Under the pieces are notes generated by a model that saw nothing but the letters and a program-made list of their open reading frames with translations, ran no database searches and was not told where the DNA came from. Below are positions 24,261 to 33,485 of a stretch of DNA of 64,000 nucleotides, in pieces. Source of the DNA: Nitrososphaerota archaeon (GTDB lineage: Archaea; Thermoproteota; Nitrososphaeria; Nitrososphaerales; Gagatemarchaeaceae); NCBI GenBank assembly GCA_027887005.1, contig JAPCJI010000002.1, positions 173,958 to 237,957 of the forward strand, in the 5' to 3' direction. A program made the translations under genes and the position numbers. The first letter of the stretch is position 1; every line of letters begins with the position of its first letter.

Positions 24261-26570
24261 ATGACGTCAATTGTTGAAGAACCACGAGACGCTCCGAATG
24301 TCGGAGAACAGAACCAGGGAGAAGTAAGGCTCCCGTCAGAAACCCTTGCCGCGTTCGGAGGGGATGAACTGCGGGCCAGGGTCTTCTATGAAAAGTACGC
24401 CCTGAGGGACCCCGACGGCAGGCAGGTCGAGAAGGTGCCGGACGACCTGTGGCGCAGGGTAGCAGCAGAGCTGGCGTCGCCGGAGTTGGACGATGAGAGG
24501 AGGAAGGAATGGACGGCGAAGTTCCACTGGCTTCTGCAGGACTACCGCTTCGTCCCGGGTGGGAGGATACTCTTCGGCGCTGGGCAGTCCAGGAAGTCGA
24601 CGCTCCTCAACTGCTACTTCTTCAAGATCAGGGAGGATTCCATCGAGGCGATATTCGACTGGTGCAAGGAGGCAGCTAGGACCTACAGCTTCGGCGGAGG
24701 GGTGGGCACCGACATCTCGGTGCTGAGGCCCAGGGGAGCCCCGGTCAACAACTCGGCCATCTACAGCTCCGGGTCAGTCTCATTCATGGAGCTCCTTTCG
24801 ACGACCACAGGGACGATAGGACAGGCGGGGAGGAGAGGCGCTCTCATGATCACCATCAGGGTAGACCACCCAGACGTGATGGACTTCGTCAACGTCAAGA
24901 GCGACCTGAAGAAGGTCAACTACGCCAACATCTCCGTGAAGATCACCGACGACTTCATGAGAGCCGTCGAGTCCGATGGGGACTTCCAACTCCACTTCAA
25001 GAACGATAAGGTGGAGGTCAACAGAATTGTCAGGGCGAAGGACGTGTGGAAGTCGTTGATCAGGGGGGCCTGGAAGTCGGCGGAGCCGGGGGTCCTCTTC
25101 TGGGATACGATCAAGAGGGAGTCGACCACCGAGTACGGCGGGATGGAGGTGCAGGGGGTCAACCCCTGCAGCGAGCAGACCCTGGAAAGCTACGGGTGTT
25201 GCTGCCTCGGGTCTGTCAACCTGAGCGTGTTCGTCAAGGAACCCTTCACGGAGAGGGCGAGCATTGACTGGGACTCGCTGACCCGGGCTACCCAGTACGC
25301 GGTGCGGTTCCTGGACAACGTCCTCGACTACAACGCCGACAGGCACCCGCTGGGACAGCAGAAGACTGCCTCGCTCCACAGCAGGAGGATCGGAGTGGGC
25401 ATCACAGGCCTGGGAGACATGCTGATCAAGCTGGGCCTGAAGTACGACGAAGATTCGACCATCGGGTTCGTGGACCACCTCTTCGAGAGGATCAAGAACC
25501 TAATCTACGACTATTCCAGCGACCTGGGCAAGGAGAAGGGGAGCTTCCCTGCGTTCGACGCGGAGAAGCACCTGGCGCAGCCCTTCGTCGCGAGGCTGGA
25601 CGAGAAGGTGAAGGAGAAGATCAGGGCCCAGGGGATCAGGAATGCGGCCATCACCACCATTCCCCCGGTCGGCTCCGGCTCCATATTGGCCGGGACCTCC
25701 AGTGGGGTGGAACCGGTGTTCGCCCTGGCCTATACTAGGAGGAGCAAGTCACTCAGCGAGGGGGAGTTCAAGGTCTTCCACCCCCTGGTCAAGGAGTACA
25801 TGGGGCGGACGGGCGCGAAGAGCGAGGCCCAGCTCCCGAACTACTTCGTCACCTCCCACGAGATAAGGCCCGAGATGAGGGTGAAGATGCAGGCTACGAT
25901 ACAGAAGCACATCGATACGGCCATCTCAAGCACGGTGAACCTGCCTCAGGAGATAACTCCGGAGGAGGTCGAGAACATCTACCTCATGGCCTGGAGGCTG
26001 GGGTGCAAGGGCATCACCGTCTACCGAGAGGGGAGCAGGGAGGGGATCCTCGAGACCATCAAAGTGGCAAAGAAGACAGAGGCGCCCGCGACCTCGTTCG
26101 AGAGGCCCAGGCTGATGGAGGGGAGGACCCTCAAGTTGAAGCTCCCGCAGGGAGGGCTCTACCTGACCGCCAACCTGGTCAACGGCGAGCTGAAGGAGGT
26201 CTTCGTAACCCTCGGCAAGTCGGGCGGGGACGAGAAGGCGGACGCGGAGGCCCTGGGGAGGCTGATCAGCCTCTACCTGCAGCACGGCGGGGACATCAAG
26301 AGCGCCATATCCACCCTCAAGGGGATCAAGGGGAAGTACGTCTCCTGGGACGAAGGGACCCAGCTGCTCTCGATCCCGGACGCCATCGCGAAGGCGCTGG
26401 AGCTGCTCACCCTGAACCATGTGGTGAAGGAGTCGGGCATGCCCACGCAGCCCGAGGCCCCGAAGAGGACCTCCATGGGAGGGACCTGCCCAGACTGCCA
26501 CGAGAACAGCCTGATCTTCGAGAACGGCTGCTATCGCTGCGGTAACTGCGGCTACTCGAAGTGCGAGTAG
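24261..26570 (+). CDS. nrdJ: adenosylcobalamin-dependent ribonucleotide reductase (class II)
   Basis: 769 residues. It reduces ribonucleotides to deoxyribonucleotides using a cobalamin-generated thiyl radical. Core motifs: GGRILFGAG, STLLNCYFF, FGGGVGTDIS, VNPCSEQ with radical-site cysteine and glutamate, GIGVTGLGD-like GVGITGLGDML, and TIPPVGSGSILAGTSSGVEP. A C-terminal zinc ribbon (CPDC and CGNCGYSKC) supplies the redox cysteines. No ATP-cone is obvious at its N-terminus, so allosteric sensing might be supplied by the preceding ATP-cone protein. GTCCACAT occurs upstream of both genes (21973-21980 and 24121-24128), a possible shared operator. Confidence 0.92.
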   Translation: MTSIVEEPRDAPNVGEQNQGEVRLPSETLAAFGGDELRARVFYEKYALRDPDGRQVEKVPDDLWRRVAAELASPELDDERRKEWTAKFHWLLQDYRFVPGGRILFGAGQSRKSTLLNCYFFKIREDSIEAIFDWCKEAARTYSFGGGVGTDISVLRPRGAPVNNSAIYSSGSVSFMELLSTTTGTIGQAGRRGALMITIRVDHPDVMDFVNVKSDLKKVNYANISVKITDDFMRAVESDGDFQLHFKNDKVEVNRIVRAKDVWKSLIRGAWKSAEPGVLFWDTIKRESTTEYGGMEVQGVNPCSEQTLESYGCCCLGSVNLSVFVKEPFTERASIDWDSLTRATQYAVRFLDNVLDYNADRHPLGQQKTASLHSRRIGVGITGLGDMLIKLGLKYDEDSTIGFVDHLFERIKNLIYDYSSDLGKEKGSFPAFDAEKHLAQPFVARLDEKVKEKIRAQGIRNAAITTIPPVGSGSILAGTSSGVEPVFALAYTRRSKSLSEGEFKVFHPLVKEYMGRTGAKSEAQLPNYFVTSHEIRPEMRVKMQATIQKHIDTAISSTVNLPQEITPEEVENIYLMAWRLGCKGITVYREGSREGILETIKVAKKTEAPATSFERPRLMEGRTLKLKLPQGGLYLTANLVNGELKEVFVTLGKSGGDEKADAEALGRLISLYLQHGGDIKSAISTLKGIKGKYVSWDEGTQLLSIPDAIAKALELLTLNHVVKESGMPTQPEAPKRTSMGGTCPDCHENSLIFENGCYRCGNCGYSKCE

Positions 26571-26639
26571 GCGTGGGGGGCCGAGGAAGCCGGGGCCCCC
26601 GCGAACCATTTTAACGCCGCCTGGCCGCGGCGCCGTGCC

Positions 26640-26876
26640 TTGGCGGGGAAGAACGGGAAGAGGGTGCTCTGGACGGTCATGGTGGCGACCGCGTTGGTGC
26701 TGACCCCCCTCGTGCTCTTCGGAATCTATGTCGGGTACTACGTGGGAGACGCAGTAGGGTACTCGAAGAGCGTCCTGGCGATAGCCTTCTCCACAGCTGG
26801 GTTCATCGCAGGGATGGCCATCCTCTTCAGGGTGATACGGGCGGTCGCGGGACGACCGGACGAAGCTAGGCGCTGA
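26640..26876 (+). CDS. small two-helix membrane protein
   Basis: 78 residues. A basic N-terminus (GKNGKR) precedes two membrane helices (about 10-32 and 44-63) and a basic tail (RAVAGRPDEARR). TTG start with TATA-like TTTTAACGC about 28 bp upstream. It converges on the ATPase cluster, overlapping the 45-residue ORF there by 11 bp. The shape recalls small ATP synthase accessory membrane proteins, but the similarity is too general to assign. Confidence 0.6.
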   Translation: MAGKNGKRVLWTVMVATALVLTPLVLFGIYVGYYVGDAVGYSKSVLAIAFSTAGFIAGMAILFRVIRAVAGRPDEARR

Positions 26877-27003
26877 CCTTCTTCAGGGCCGTGACCTTCG
26901 ACTTTTCGACCGTAGACTTCAGCTGGGAGACCGCCTGCTCGTGGGCCGCATCCACCTGCCTTGCTGCGGACTTGAAGGGTCCGTCGGTTATGGACTCGCT
27001 CAT
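26866..27003 (-). CDS. 45-residue hydrophilic protein coupled to atpD
   Basis: A short ORF starting at ATG 27003, whose first bases overlap the stop of atpD (ATGA), a classical coupling arrangement. The product is Lys/Ser/Ala-rich and probably helical, with ARQVDAAHEQAVSQLKSTVE in the middle and KVTALKKVSA at the end. No membrane segment or cysteine. Its place as last gene of the A-type ATPase operon suggests a function with that complex. No family recognised. Confidence 0.55.
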   Translation of the reverse strand: MSESITDGPFKSAARQVDAAHEQAVSQLKSTVEKSKVTALKKVSA

Positions 27004-27641
27004 TGCGCCGCCTTCCTCTCGAGCACCTTCTTAACATGCTTTAGCCTGGAGAACTCCTCCCGCTCCCTTTCTTCGAGGGTCTGCTGGATGTAGCGGATGG
27101 AGGTCTCGTAGCGGGGGATTATCATGTACTCCAGGGCGTTGAGGAGGCGCTGTGTCTTCTCGAGCTCCTTGGCGAGCCTGAAGATGGCGTTCTCGAACTC
27201 GGCGGCCCTGAAGATTGAGGGGAGGACCTTCCGCATCTGCCGCGAGGCCCTGTCGACCGCCGCGTTGGTGTCGGCGAAGCCGTAGGTCATGCCTATCTCC
27301 TTCTCTGAGAGCTTGACTGTCGGCACATCCACGTCCACTATCCTCCGCACGTTGACATCCACCTCCACCATCGGGGGGGTGTTGGCTGCGATGCCCTCGA
27401 GCCGCAGAGGCCCGAGCTTGAGGTAGGCGTCGTATAAGGCAAGGTATGCATTAGAGAGCGGCTGTGAGATCTCGTCCCTCGCGACCGTGGCCTGCTGGAT
27501 CATTTCGTCGAGGCGTTTGAGGAGCACGTCCCTCTTGTCGTCGAGGACTTTCTTCACCCTGACGGCCGTCTGGAGGCGGCGACGCGTGCCGATGAGTTCT
27601 ATCTTGGTCGGAAGGACGTTTCCGCCTGAGGCTACGGACAT
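27000..27641 (-). CDS. atpD: A-type ATP synthase subunit D (central stalk)
   Basis: 213 residues, mostly long coiled coil, as for the rotor shaft subunit. The N-terminal helix LPTKIELIGTRRRLQTAVRVKKVLDDKRDVLL and the C-terminal LEYMIIPRYETSIRYIQQTLEEREREEF are family hallmarks. It transmits rotation between the A3B3 head and the membrane ring. Lies 5 bp after atpB, same strand; the reading frame ends with an ATGA overlap with the 45-residue ORF. Confidence 0.94.
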   Translation of the reverse strand: MSVASGGNVLPTKIELIGTRRRLQTAVRVKKVLDDKRDVLLKRLDEMIQQATVARDEISQPLSNAYLALYDAYLKLGPLRLEGIAANTPPMVEVDVNVRRIVDVDVPTVKLSEKEIGMTYGFADTNAAVDRASRQMRKVLPSIFRAAEFENAIFRLAKELEKTQRLLNALEYMIIPRYETSIRYIQQTLEEREREEFSRLKHVKKVLERKAAQ

Positions 27642-27646
27642 CTCGA

Positions 27647-29056
27647 TCAGGCCGACTTTTCGGCGACGTAGTATTTCTTGATGAATTCTTCCTTGATGTT
27701 TGTGAGCTCGCTCTGGGGGAGGATCGACAGAGTCTCCCAGGCGATCCTCAGGGTGTCCTCGAAGGTCCTGTTCTCGTCGTAGCCCTGGTTGAGGAACTTC
27801 TGCTCGAACTCGTCCCCGAAGGTCAGGTACTTCAGGTCAGACCCGGTCAGGCCCGACTTGCCGACGATCTCGGCGAGAGACCTGAGCTCCACAGCCCTGG
27901 CGTAGGCGTTGTAGAGCTGGTTGCCGACCTGGCCGTGGTCGGCCCGGGCCCTGCCCTGCTTGATGACGTAACCCAGAGCCGGCCCCATGAGCCTGCTCAG
28001 GCTTGAGAGCACGTAGACCGGGGGGTAGATTCCCTTCCTGAAGAGCTCACGGCCGAGGAAGATCTGGCCCTCGGTGATGTAGCCTGTCAGGTCGGGGATG
28101 GGGTGGGTGACGTCGTCGCTGGGCATGGAAAGTATGGGCATCTGGGTGATGCTCCCCTTCAGCCCCTTTATCCTCCCGGCCCTCTCGTAGTTGGTGGCCA
28201 GGTCGGTGTAGAGGTAGCCGGGGAAGCCCTTCCTCCCAGGGACCTCCTCCCTTGCGGCGGAGATCTCTCTAAGCGCTTCGGCGTAGTTGGTGATGTCGGT
28301 TATGATAACCAGGACGTGCATTCCGAGTTCGAAGGCGAGGTACTCGGCTGCGGTCAGGGCGACCCGCGGGGTAATGATCCTCTCGATGGCCGGGTCGTCG
28401 GCCAGGTTAAGGTAGAGTATGCTCCTTCGGATGGCGCCGGACTCGGCCAGGGTCCGCTGGAAGAAGGTGGCCTCGCTGCTCGAGACCCCCACCGCCGCGA
28501 AGACGACGGCGAACTCCTCGCCCTCTCCGACCACGGTGGCCTGCCTGGCGATCTGCGCGGCCAGCATGTTGTGGGGCATCCCTGCGCCTGAGAAGATCGG
28601 GAGCTTCTGGCCCCTCACGAGTGTGAGCATTCCGTCGATGACCGAGACCCCAGTCTGGATCAGGTCGGTCGGGTATTCCCTCCGCTCCGGGTTGATGGGG
28701 GCGCCGTTAACGTCGAGGAACTTCTTCGCCATGGGCTCGGGAAGGCCGTCCAGGGGCTTGCCGAGGCCGTCGAAGACCCGGCCGAGGAGCTGGTCTGAGA
28801 CTGGAAGCTCCATGGTCCGGCCGAGGAAGCGGGCCTTGGTCCCGCTGATCGACAGGCCTGAGGTGCCTTCGAAGACCTGGACGACGGCCTTGCCGAATCC
28901 TGTCTCGAGGACGCGAGCGAGCCTGCGGCCCCCCTCGTTGTCCTCGATCTCGACGAGCTCGTCGAAGGCTGCCCTTTCGACTCCGTCGACCACGAGGAGG
29001 GGACCCCTGATCTCGGCGACCTTGTTGTACTCTAACCCCGACGAGGACTTGCTCAT
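27647..29056 (-). CDS. atpB: A-type ATP synthase subunit B
   Basis: 469 residues. The non-catalytic nucleotide-binding-fold subunit alternating with A in the head. Segments [35 protein letters not shown] (the P-loop region, degenerate as expected), [20 protein letters not shown] and the C-terminal [19 protein letters not shown] are diagnostic. The start overlaps the end of atpA by 4 bp (ATGA), indicating coupled translation and equal stoichiometry. Confidence 0.96.
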   Translation of the reverse strand: MSKSSSGLEYNKVAEIRGPLLVVDGVERAAFDELVEIEDNEGGRRLARVLETGFGKAVVQVFEGTSGLSISGTKARFLGRTMELPVSDQLLGRVFDGLGKPLDGLPEPMAKKFLDVNGAPINPERREYPTDLIQTGVSVIDGMLTLVRGQKLPIFSGAGMPHNMLAAQIARQATVVGEGEEFAVVFAAVGVSSSEATFFQRTLAESGAIRRSILYLNLADDPAIERIITPRVALTAAEYLAFELGMHVLVIITDITNYAEALREISAAREEVPGRKGFPGYLYTDLATNYERAGRIKGLKGSITQMPILSMPSDDVTHPIPDLTGYITEGQIFLGRELFRKGIYPPVYVLSSLSRLMGPALGYVIKQGRARADHGQVGNQLYNAYARAVELRSLAEIVGKSGLTGSDLKYLTFGDEFEQKFLNQGYDENRTFEDTLRIAWETLSILPQSELTNIKEEFIKKYYVAEKSA

Positions 29057-30840
29057 GCGGCCCTGACCTCCTGGACGGACGAGATTGAGGAGAATTCGTC
29101 GAACATCTGGCGGATGAGGGAGTCCAGCTTGGCAAGTTCTTCGCTCTTGATCGCGAATTTGGCCCTGAGCATCGGGGCGATCATCTGCATGGCCCTGATC
29201 TTTGATAGAGGGACGCCGTTTCGGAGAGCCTTGAGCGCCTCCTGGTGATACTGGACGAACATCTTCATCATCTTGAACTGCTTCTGCGGGCTGCAGTAGG
29301 CGTCTGTGTCGTCGTAGGCGTTCTGCTGGAGGAATCCTATCTGGATCATCCTAGCAACGTCGAGTATGAGCTTCTCTTCGTCCGGGAGGGCCTCCGGGCC
29401 GAGGAGTCTGACGATCTCCTTCAGTGCGTCTTCCCTCTGGAGGATGCCGTAGGCCTCCCCTCTGACGGAGAGCCAGTCCTTGTCCACCCTTTCCTTCCAC
29501 CACTTGCTGACTGATTCGGTGTATCCGGAGTAGGAGCTCATCCAGTTGATCGACGGGTAGTGCCTCGCGTAGGCGAGCTTCGCGTCGAGGGCCCAGAAGT
29601 TCTTCACGAACCTGATGGTCTGGGAGGTGACCGGCTCGGTGAAGTCGCCCCCGGCAGGGGAAACGGCGCCGATGAGTGTGATGGAACCGGTCCGTTCGGG
29701 AGTCCCCAGGACGTCGACCCTCCCCGCCCTCTCGTAGAACTCGGCCAGCCTGGACGCAAGGTAGGAGGGGTACCCTTCCTCGGCGGGCATCTCCTCTAGC
29801 CTTCCGCTGATCTCTCTGAGGGCCTCGGCCCACCTGCTGGTGGAGTCGGCGACGAGGACGGTGTCGTAGCCCATGTCCCTGTAGTATTCCGCCATGGTGA
29901 CGCCGGTGTAGATGCTAGCCTCCCTCGCAGCCACGGGCATGTTGCTCACGTTCGCTACCAGGATCGTACGCTCCATCAGGGGCCTGCCGCTCTGGGGGTC
30001 GATCAGCTCCGGGAACTCGACCAGGACCTCGGTCATCTCGTTGCCCCGCTCTCCGCAGCCGATGTGGAAGACCACCTTGGCGTCTGCCCACTTTGCGACG
30101 CTGTGTAGGGTGACTGTCTTTCCGGTTCCGAAGGCGCCGGGGATGGCGCCGGTGCCCCCCTTGGCCATGGGGAATACGGAATCAAGGACCCTCTGGCCGG
30201 TCATCAGAGGAATCTCGGGGTCGAGCCTCTCGCGGATCGGCCTGGGCTTCCTGACTGGCCACTTGTGGTAGAGCATCAGATTGTATTTCTTGCCAGTCTT
30301 GTCCTCCGCCGTCACCACTGTCTCGTCGATCTTGTACTTCCCTGTCCTGACCACGTCCTTCACCTTGGCCTTGGGCACCGTCGGGGGGACCAGGATCTTG
30401 TGGTCGATCAGGGGAGTCTCCTTCACCGTGCCGATGATGCTCCCCCCTTCGAGGTCGTCTCCCTTCTTGAGCGAGGGAACGAACTCCCATTCCTTGTCAA
30501 ATGGGATTGAGTTCGCGGTGACGCCTCGGGTGATGAAGGAGCCGGCCTTCTTCGCTATGACGTCGAGGGGCCTCTGGAGCCCGTCGTAGATCGTGCCGAT
30601 CATGCCGGGGCCCAGGGTGGTTGAGAGGGGCTGGCCTGTCCCTATGACTGGCTCGCCCGGCCGGAGGCCACTGGTGGACTCGTAGACCTGGACGAAGGCG
30701 ATGTCCCCCGTCAGCTTGATGACTTCGCCGATCAGCTTCTCGTCGCCCACCGAGGCCACCTCGTACATCTTGGCGGATGACATCCCCGAGGCCTTTACAG
30801 CCGGCCCGGAAATCCACTCAATCTTTCCTTTTACAGGCAA
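29053..30840 (-). CDS. atpA: A-type ATP synthase catalytic subunit A
   Basis: 595 residues. The P-loop [13 protein letters not shown] (about 233-245), the catalytic glutamate region [12 protein letters not shown], and [19 protein letters not shown] are intact; the archaeal non-homologous insertion (about 115-190) is present and no intein interrupts the P-loop region. TTG start, TATA-like CATTATAAGG about 40 bp upstream. It is the first gene of the A-B-D transcript, with its own promoter, because the H-F-E part is separated by an oppositely oriented regulator. Confidence 0.96.
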   Translation of the reverse strand: MPVKGKIEWISGPAVKASGMSSAKMYEVASVGDEKLIGEVIKLTGDIAFVQVYESTSGLRPGEPVIGTGQPLSTTLGPGMIGTIYDGLQRPLDVIAKKAGSFITRGVTANSIPFDKEWEFVPSLKKGDDLEGGSIIGTVKETPLIDHKILVPPTVPKAKVKDVVRTGKYKIDETVVTAEDKTGKKYNLMLYHKWPVRKPRPIRERLDPEIPLMTGQRVLDSVFPMAKGGTGAIPGAFGTGKTVTLHSVAKWADAKVVFHIGCGERGNEMTEVLVEFPELIDPQSGRPLMERTILVANVSNMPVAAREASIYTGVTMAEYYRDMGYDTVLVADSTSRWAEALREISGRLEEMPAEEGYPSYLASRLAEFYERAGRVDVLGTPERTGSITLIGAVSPAGGDFTEPVTSQTIRFVKNFWALDAKLAYARHYPSINWMSSYSGYTESVSKWWKERVDKDWLSVRGEAYGILQREDALKEIVRLLGPEALPDEEKLILDVARMIQIGFLQQNAYDDTDAYCSPQKQFKMMKMFVQYHQEALKALRNGVPLSKIRAMQMIAPMLRAKFAIKSEELAKLDSLIRQMFDEFSSISSVQEVRAA

Positions 30841-30982
30841 AACAGAACCTGCTCGAGCGTCGAAATTGTCGGCCTTATAATGTTTAGAACAAGTCCATGA
30901 TTCTGGACACAGTTTCTTCAGCTTTCTCTCGCAGGTCTACGAACGAGGAAATATATCGCCAGCCCATTCATACTCACTGACA

Positions 30983-31210
30983 ATGTCGGAAGGGGACGGG
31001 CGAGGGGGTTTCGACTCGGCCAGGGCCGAGCTCTTCGAAGCGCTGGGGCATCCCAACAGGATCAGGATCCTGCAGGCGATGCGGGAGGGACCGCTGGGGT
31101 TCGCGGAGCTGAAGAGACAGGTGGGTATCGAAAGCTCGGGGCACCTGACGTTTCATCTCGGGAAGCTGGGTGGGCTGGTCTCTTGGGGCCAGATGGGCGT
31201 TACATGCTGA
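30983..31210 (+). CDS. winged-helix regulator, N-terminal part of a frame-broken gene
   Basis: 75 residues forming an ArsR-like winged helix: AELFEALGHPNRIRILQAMREGPLGFAELKRQVGIESSGHLTFHLGKL. Right after the recognition helix the frame runs into nonsense (GQMGVTC then stop), whereas the expected wing, PDGRYMLTDDGREALRI, continues in another frame from 31183. Together they make one regulator with a membrane-anchored C-terminal domain. TATA-like AAATATATC about 30 bp before the ATG. Either a sequencing indel, a recent mutation, or a programmed shift. Confidence 0.7.
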   Translation: MSEGDGRGGFDSARAELFEALGHPNRIRILQAMREGPLGFAELKRQVGIESSGHLTFHLGKLGGLVSWGQMGVTC

Positions 31211-31872
31211 CCGACGACGGGAGGGAAGCATTGAGGATCGTCGGGACAGCTAGAGACTGGGATGGGGAATCCTACCATCGCAGAAGACCGGTGGAAATCA
31301 GGAAGATACTGCTTGCGAGTCTCGCTATCCTGCTCGTCCTCCTTGCAGCCGTCGCTGGGGTCCAGCAGCTCAGAATAGCGCAGCTTTCGGCACAGCCGTC
31401 GGGGCTGGCAACCTTGTCGGGGAAGAGTTACTGGGACTCGACTCTCTCGCTGCAGGGCCTGCCCGATAATAACAGCCTTACCCTAATTTTCCATGGTGTG
31501 GAATTCACTCTTATCCCGACTGGTTCGGGGGTCAGCATTAACCCGGTTAGCCTCAACCTTACCGAGAATGGAGGGAGTGTGATGTTTGGTCAGACCAACG
31601 TGACCGTGAAGGTATCGAACTGGTCCACGTTCACGGGCGGAGGCGTGATCTTCTACATTTCGACGTTGTACCCCGACGAAGATGTGAAAGTGACATTCCC
31701 GGACGGCCATCAGGAGACGATGCACCTGACGACTCCGACCTACGACAGCGCGACGATGACTTTGCACAACGTGCACCAAGCCTTTCCCTGGTTCTCGCAG
31801 CACGTAGGGCCTCAGGCGGCCATCGTAGAAACCAACGGAAAGATTACGCTCTACGTTAGTGCTGATAGATAG
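31183..31872 (+). CDS. C-terminal part of the frame-broken regulator: wing, membrane helix, beta domain
   Basis: 229 residues from a TTG that probably is not a true start. It opens with the wing of a winged helix (GPDGRYMLTDDG), then a basic linker, one membrane helix (ILLASLAILLVLLAAVAGV, about 44-62), and an exported beta-rich domain with several NxT/NxS sites. One missing base near 31178-31182 would join it in frame to 30983-31210. The intact protein, about 295 residues, would be a one-component membrane-bound transcription regulator. It sits opposite to the ATPase genes, between atpE and atpA. Confidence 0.68.
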   Translation: MGPDGRYMLTDDGREALRIVGTARDWDGESYHRRRPVEIRKILLASLAILLVLLAAVAGVQQLRIAQLSAQPSGLATLSGKSYWDSTLSLQGLPDNNSLTLIFHGVEFTLIPTGSGVSINPVSLNLTENGGSVMFGQTNVTVKVSNWSTFTGGGVIFYISTLYPDEDVKVTFPDGHQETMHLTTPTYDSATMTLHNVHQAFPWFSQHVGPQAAIVETNGKITLYVSADR

Positions 31873-31878
31873 AAACCA

Positions 31879-32484
31879 CTAGCTGCCGGTCAGGATTCCG
31901 GCGACTTCTTTCCTGAGGATAGATCTGGTCCTTTCGAGCCTAGCTTCGAAGGTGTTGTCGAACCTGACCGAACCGTCGGGGGTCACGAGGACGACGCCAC
32001 CGATGGTCTCGATGCTCTTGTCCTCGACGGCCAGCTTGACCTGCCCGCCGTTTAGCTTTCGGACAGCCGCGGAGACGGCCTTCCTGTCCCTTGGGCTGCA
32101 AGAGACGTTCGCCCTCGGCCCGATAACGTCAAGACCCTCCTTCACCAGTTGGGCAAGGGACTTCTCGTATGCGGGACCCGAGCCCGCCTTGAGCTCGTCC
32201 ACCGCCAGACCGAACGCCTCGTTGACCGTCTTCTCCAACGACCTGAGCTGAGCGTCCCTGGACTCCAGTTCTGCGGCTCCGATGATCTGTCGCTTCAGGG
32301 ACTCGGCGTGCTTGACGCTCGTCTCAAGGATCTTTTCGACGGCCGCTGCCGCTTCTTTGCGCGCTGACTCCACAGCCGCCTGAGCTTGGACCTTTCCCTC
32401 CTGCAGGTCGGCAAGGACCTCGGTTTCGAATTCCTGGGAGACCTTTTCGAGCGTGTCGGACGCTGCCTTGCTCAACCCACTCAT
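31879..32484 (-). CDS. atpE: A-type ATP synthase subunit E (peripheral stalk)
   Basis: 201 residues. A long N-terminal helix rich in Ala/Glu/Lys (about 10-100) and a globular C-terminal domain with GLDVIGPRANVSCSPRD and GGVVLVTPDGSVRFDNTFEARLER, the diagnostic final motif. It pairs with subunit H to form the peripheral stalk that holds the head against rotation. Its start overlaps atpF by 4 bp. The opposite-strand regulator ends 6 bp from its stop. Confidence 0.9.
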   Translation of the reverse strand: MSGLSKAASDTLEKVSQEFETEVLADLQEGKVQAQAAVESARKEAAAAVEKILETSVKHAESLKRQIIGAAELESRDAQLRSLEKTVNEAFGLAVDELKAGSGPAYEKSLAQLVKEGLDVIGPRANVSCSPRDRKAVSAAVRKLNGGQVKLAVEDKSIETIGGVVLVTPDGSVRFDNTFEARLERTRSILRKEVAGILTGS

Positions 32485-32777
32485 ACTCCTAGGATCGCCC
32501 GGAGCATGGCCCTGTACTCGACCTTCTCCTTCTTGCTACCCGGGCCGGGAACTTCGTAGATTAGCGGAATGGCCCTCTTCGACCTCATCGAGGTGAGCTG
32601 CTCGGCGATTGGCTTGGCCACCTCGTCGCTCACCATTATGAGACCCACCATAGGGTCCTTGACCAGGCTCTCCACCTTCCGGAGGGCAGCCTGGGGCGAG
32701 GAAACGTACTCGCCGGTCACGCCCGAAAGGACGAAGCCGGTGACGAAGGCCTTGCCCCCGACGGCGACAACTTTCAT
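32481..32777 (-). CDS. atpF: A-type ATP synthase subunit F
   Basis: 98 residues with the Rossmann-like pattern of subunit F: VVAVGGKAFVTGFVLSGV at the start, VGLIMVSDEVAKPIAEQL in the middle and PLIYEVPGPGSKKE near the end. It joins D in the central stalk and affects activity. Overlaps atpH upstream and atpE downstream by 4 bp each, so H-F-E are tightly coupled. Confidence 0.9.
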   Translation of the reverse strand: MKVVAVGGKAFVTGFVLSGVTGEYVSSPQAALRKVESLVKDPMVGLIMVSDEVAKPIAEQLTSMRSKRAIPLIYEVPGPGSKKEKVEYRAMLRAILGV

Positions 32778-33103
32778 TTCGACTCCCCCAGGAGCCTTGC
32801 GACGACGGCTTCGGCAGCCTTCGTCTTTCTTCTTGAAATCGACGATTCGAACGCTTTCAATGATGACTCGCCCTCCTTCCTGATTTCTTCGGCTTCCTTC
32901 TCTGCCTCGGACATCGCTCTCGCCATCGTTTCGGAGGCCATCTGCTGCGCCCTTGAGATGGCGGCTGCCTTGGCAGACTCCGCCCAGACGGATGCGTCCT
33001 TGAGCATCTTCTTCTTGGACTCGGATGCCTCGGCCTTCGCCCTGTCCAGTTCGGATTCGAATTCCGCTAGGGCCTTGACAGTGTCTTCGATTGCCGAATT
33101 CAC
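32774..33103 (-). CDS. atpH: coiled-coil ATPase subunit H-like (peripheral stalk)
   Basis: 109 residues that are almost entirely helical and charged, with repeated Ala, Glu, Lys and Ser (FESELDRAKAEASESKKKML, SEAEKEAEEIRKEGE). Length, composition and place before atpF and atpE match subunit H, the partner of E. GTG start. TATA-like TTTAATTA about 38 bp upstream on this strand. Genes for subunits I, K and C are not in this cluster and must lie elsewhere. Confidence 0.78.
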   Translation of the reverse strand: MNSAIEDTVKALAEFESELDRAKAEASESKKKMLKDASVWAESAKAAAISRAQQMASETMARAMSEAEKEAEEIRKEGESSLKAFESSISRRKTKAAEAVVARLLGESK

Positions 33104-33152
33104 GAGAGCCGCTTTTTCGTCTGGCTCGGGTTTGCGTAATTAAACGTTAGTC

Positions 33153-33485
33153 TCAGGAAGTCAGTTTGAGAATCGCCCTGGCGACCTCGCCGTCCGATTC
33201 CTCCAGGGCGGCGACCGCCCTTTCCCTGGTTACGCTCGCCTGCTGCTGGACAAGAAGGACGTCCTCCTCGTTGAAGGCCTCCTTCTCGATCTCGACCTCT
33301 TCAACCTCGCCTATCACCTGGAAGACCCTGGTCCCATGGGCGTTCACCTCCGAGACTGAAGGGTTCTTGATGTGCATCTCCTTGTCGGGGGTCTTTATGA
33401 CGACCTCCTCGACGTTGGGGATCTCTTTCGTGCTGATGCCCATGCGCTCCATCATGCGGCGGGCGTTCCTGTTGTCCATCTTCAT
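33153..33485 (-). CDS. nac: nascent polypeptide-associated complex protein
   Basis: 110 residues. The NAC domain (about 1-65) contains RRMMERMGISTKEIPNVEEV and the C-terminal UBA domain (about 70-110) ends with VAALEESDGEVARAILKL. Archaeal NAC forms homodimers on the ribosome near the exit tunnel and shields new chains. The ATG overlaps the stop of the PUA gene upstream (ATGA). It lies 49 bp before atpH on the same strand. Confidence 0.94.
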   Translation of the reverse strand: MKMDNRNARRMMERMGISTKEIPNVEEVVIKTPDKEMHIKNPSVSEVNAHGTRVFQVIGEVEEVEIEKEAFNEEDVLLVQQQASVTRERAVAALEESDGEVARAILKLTS

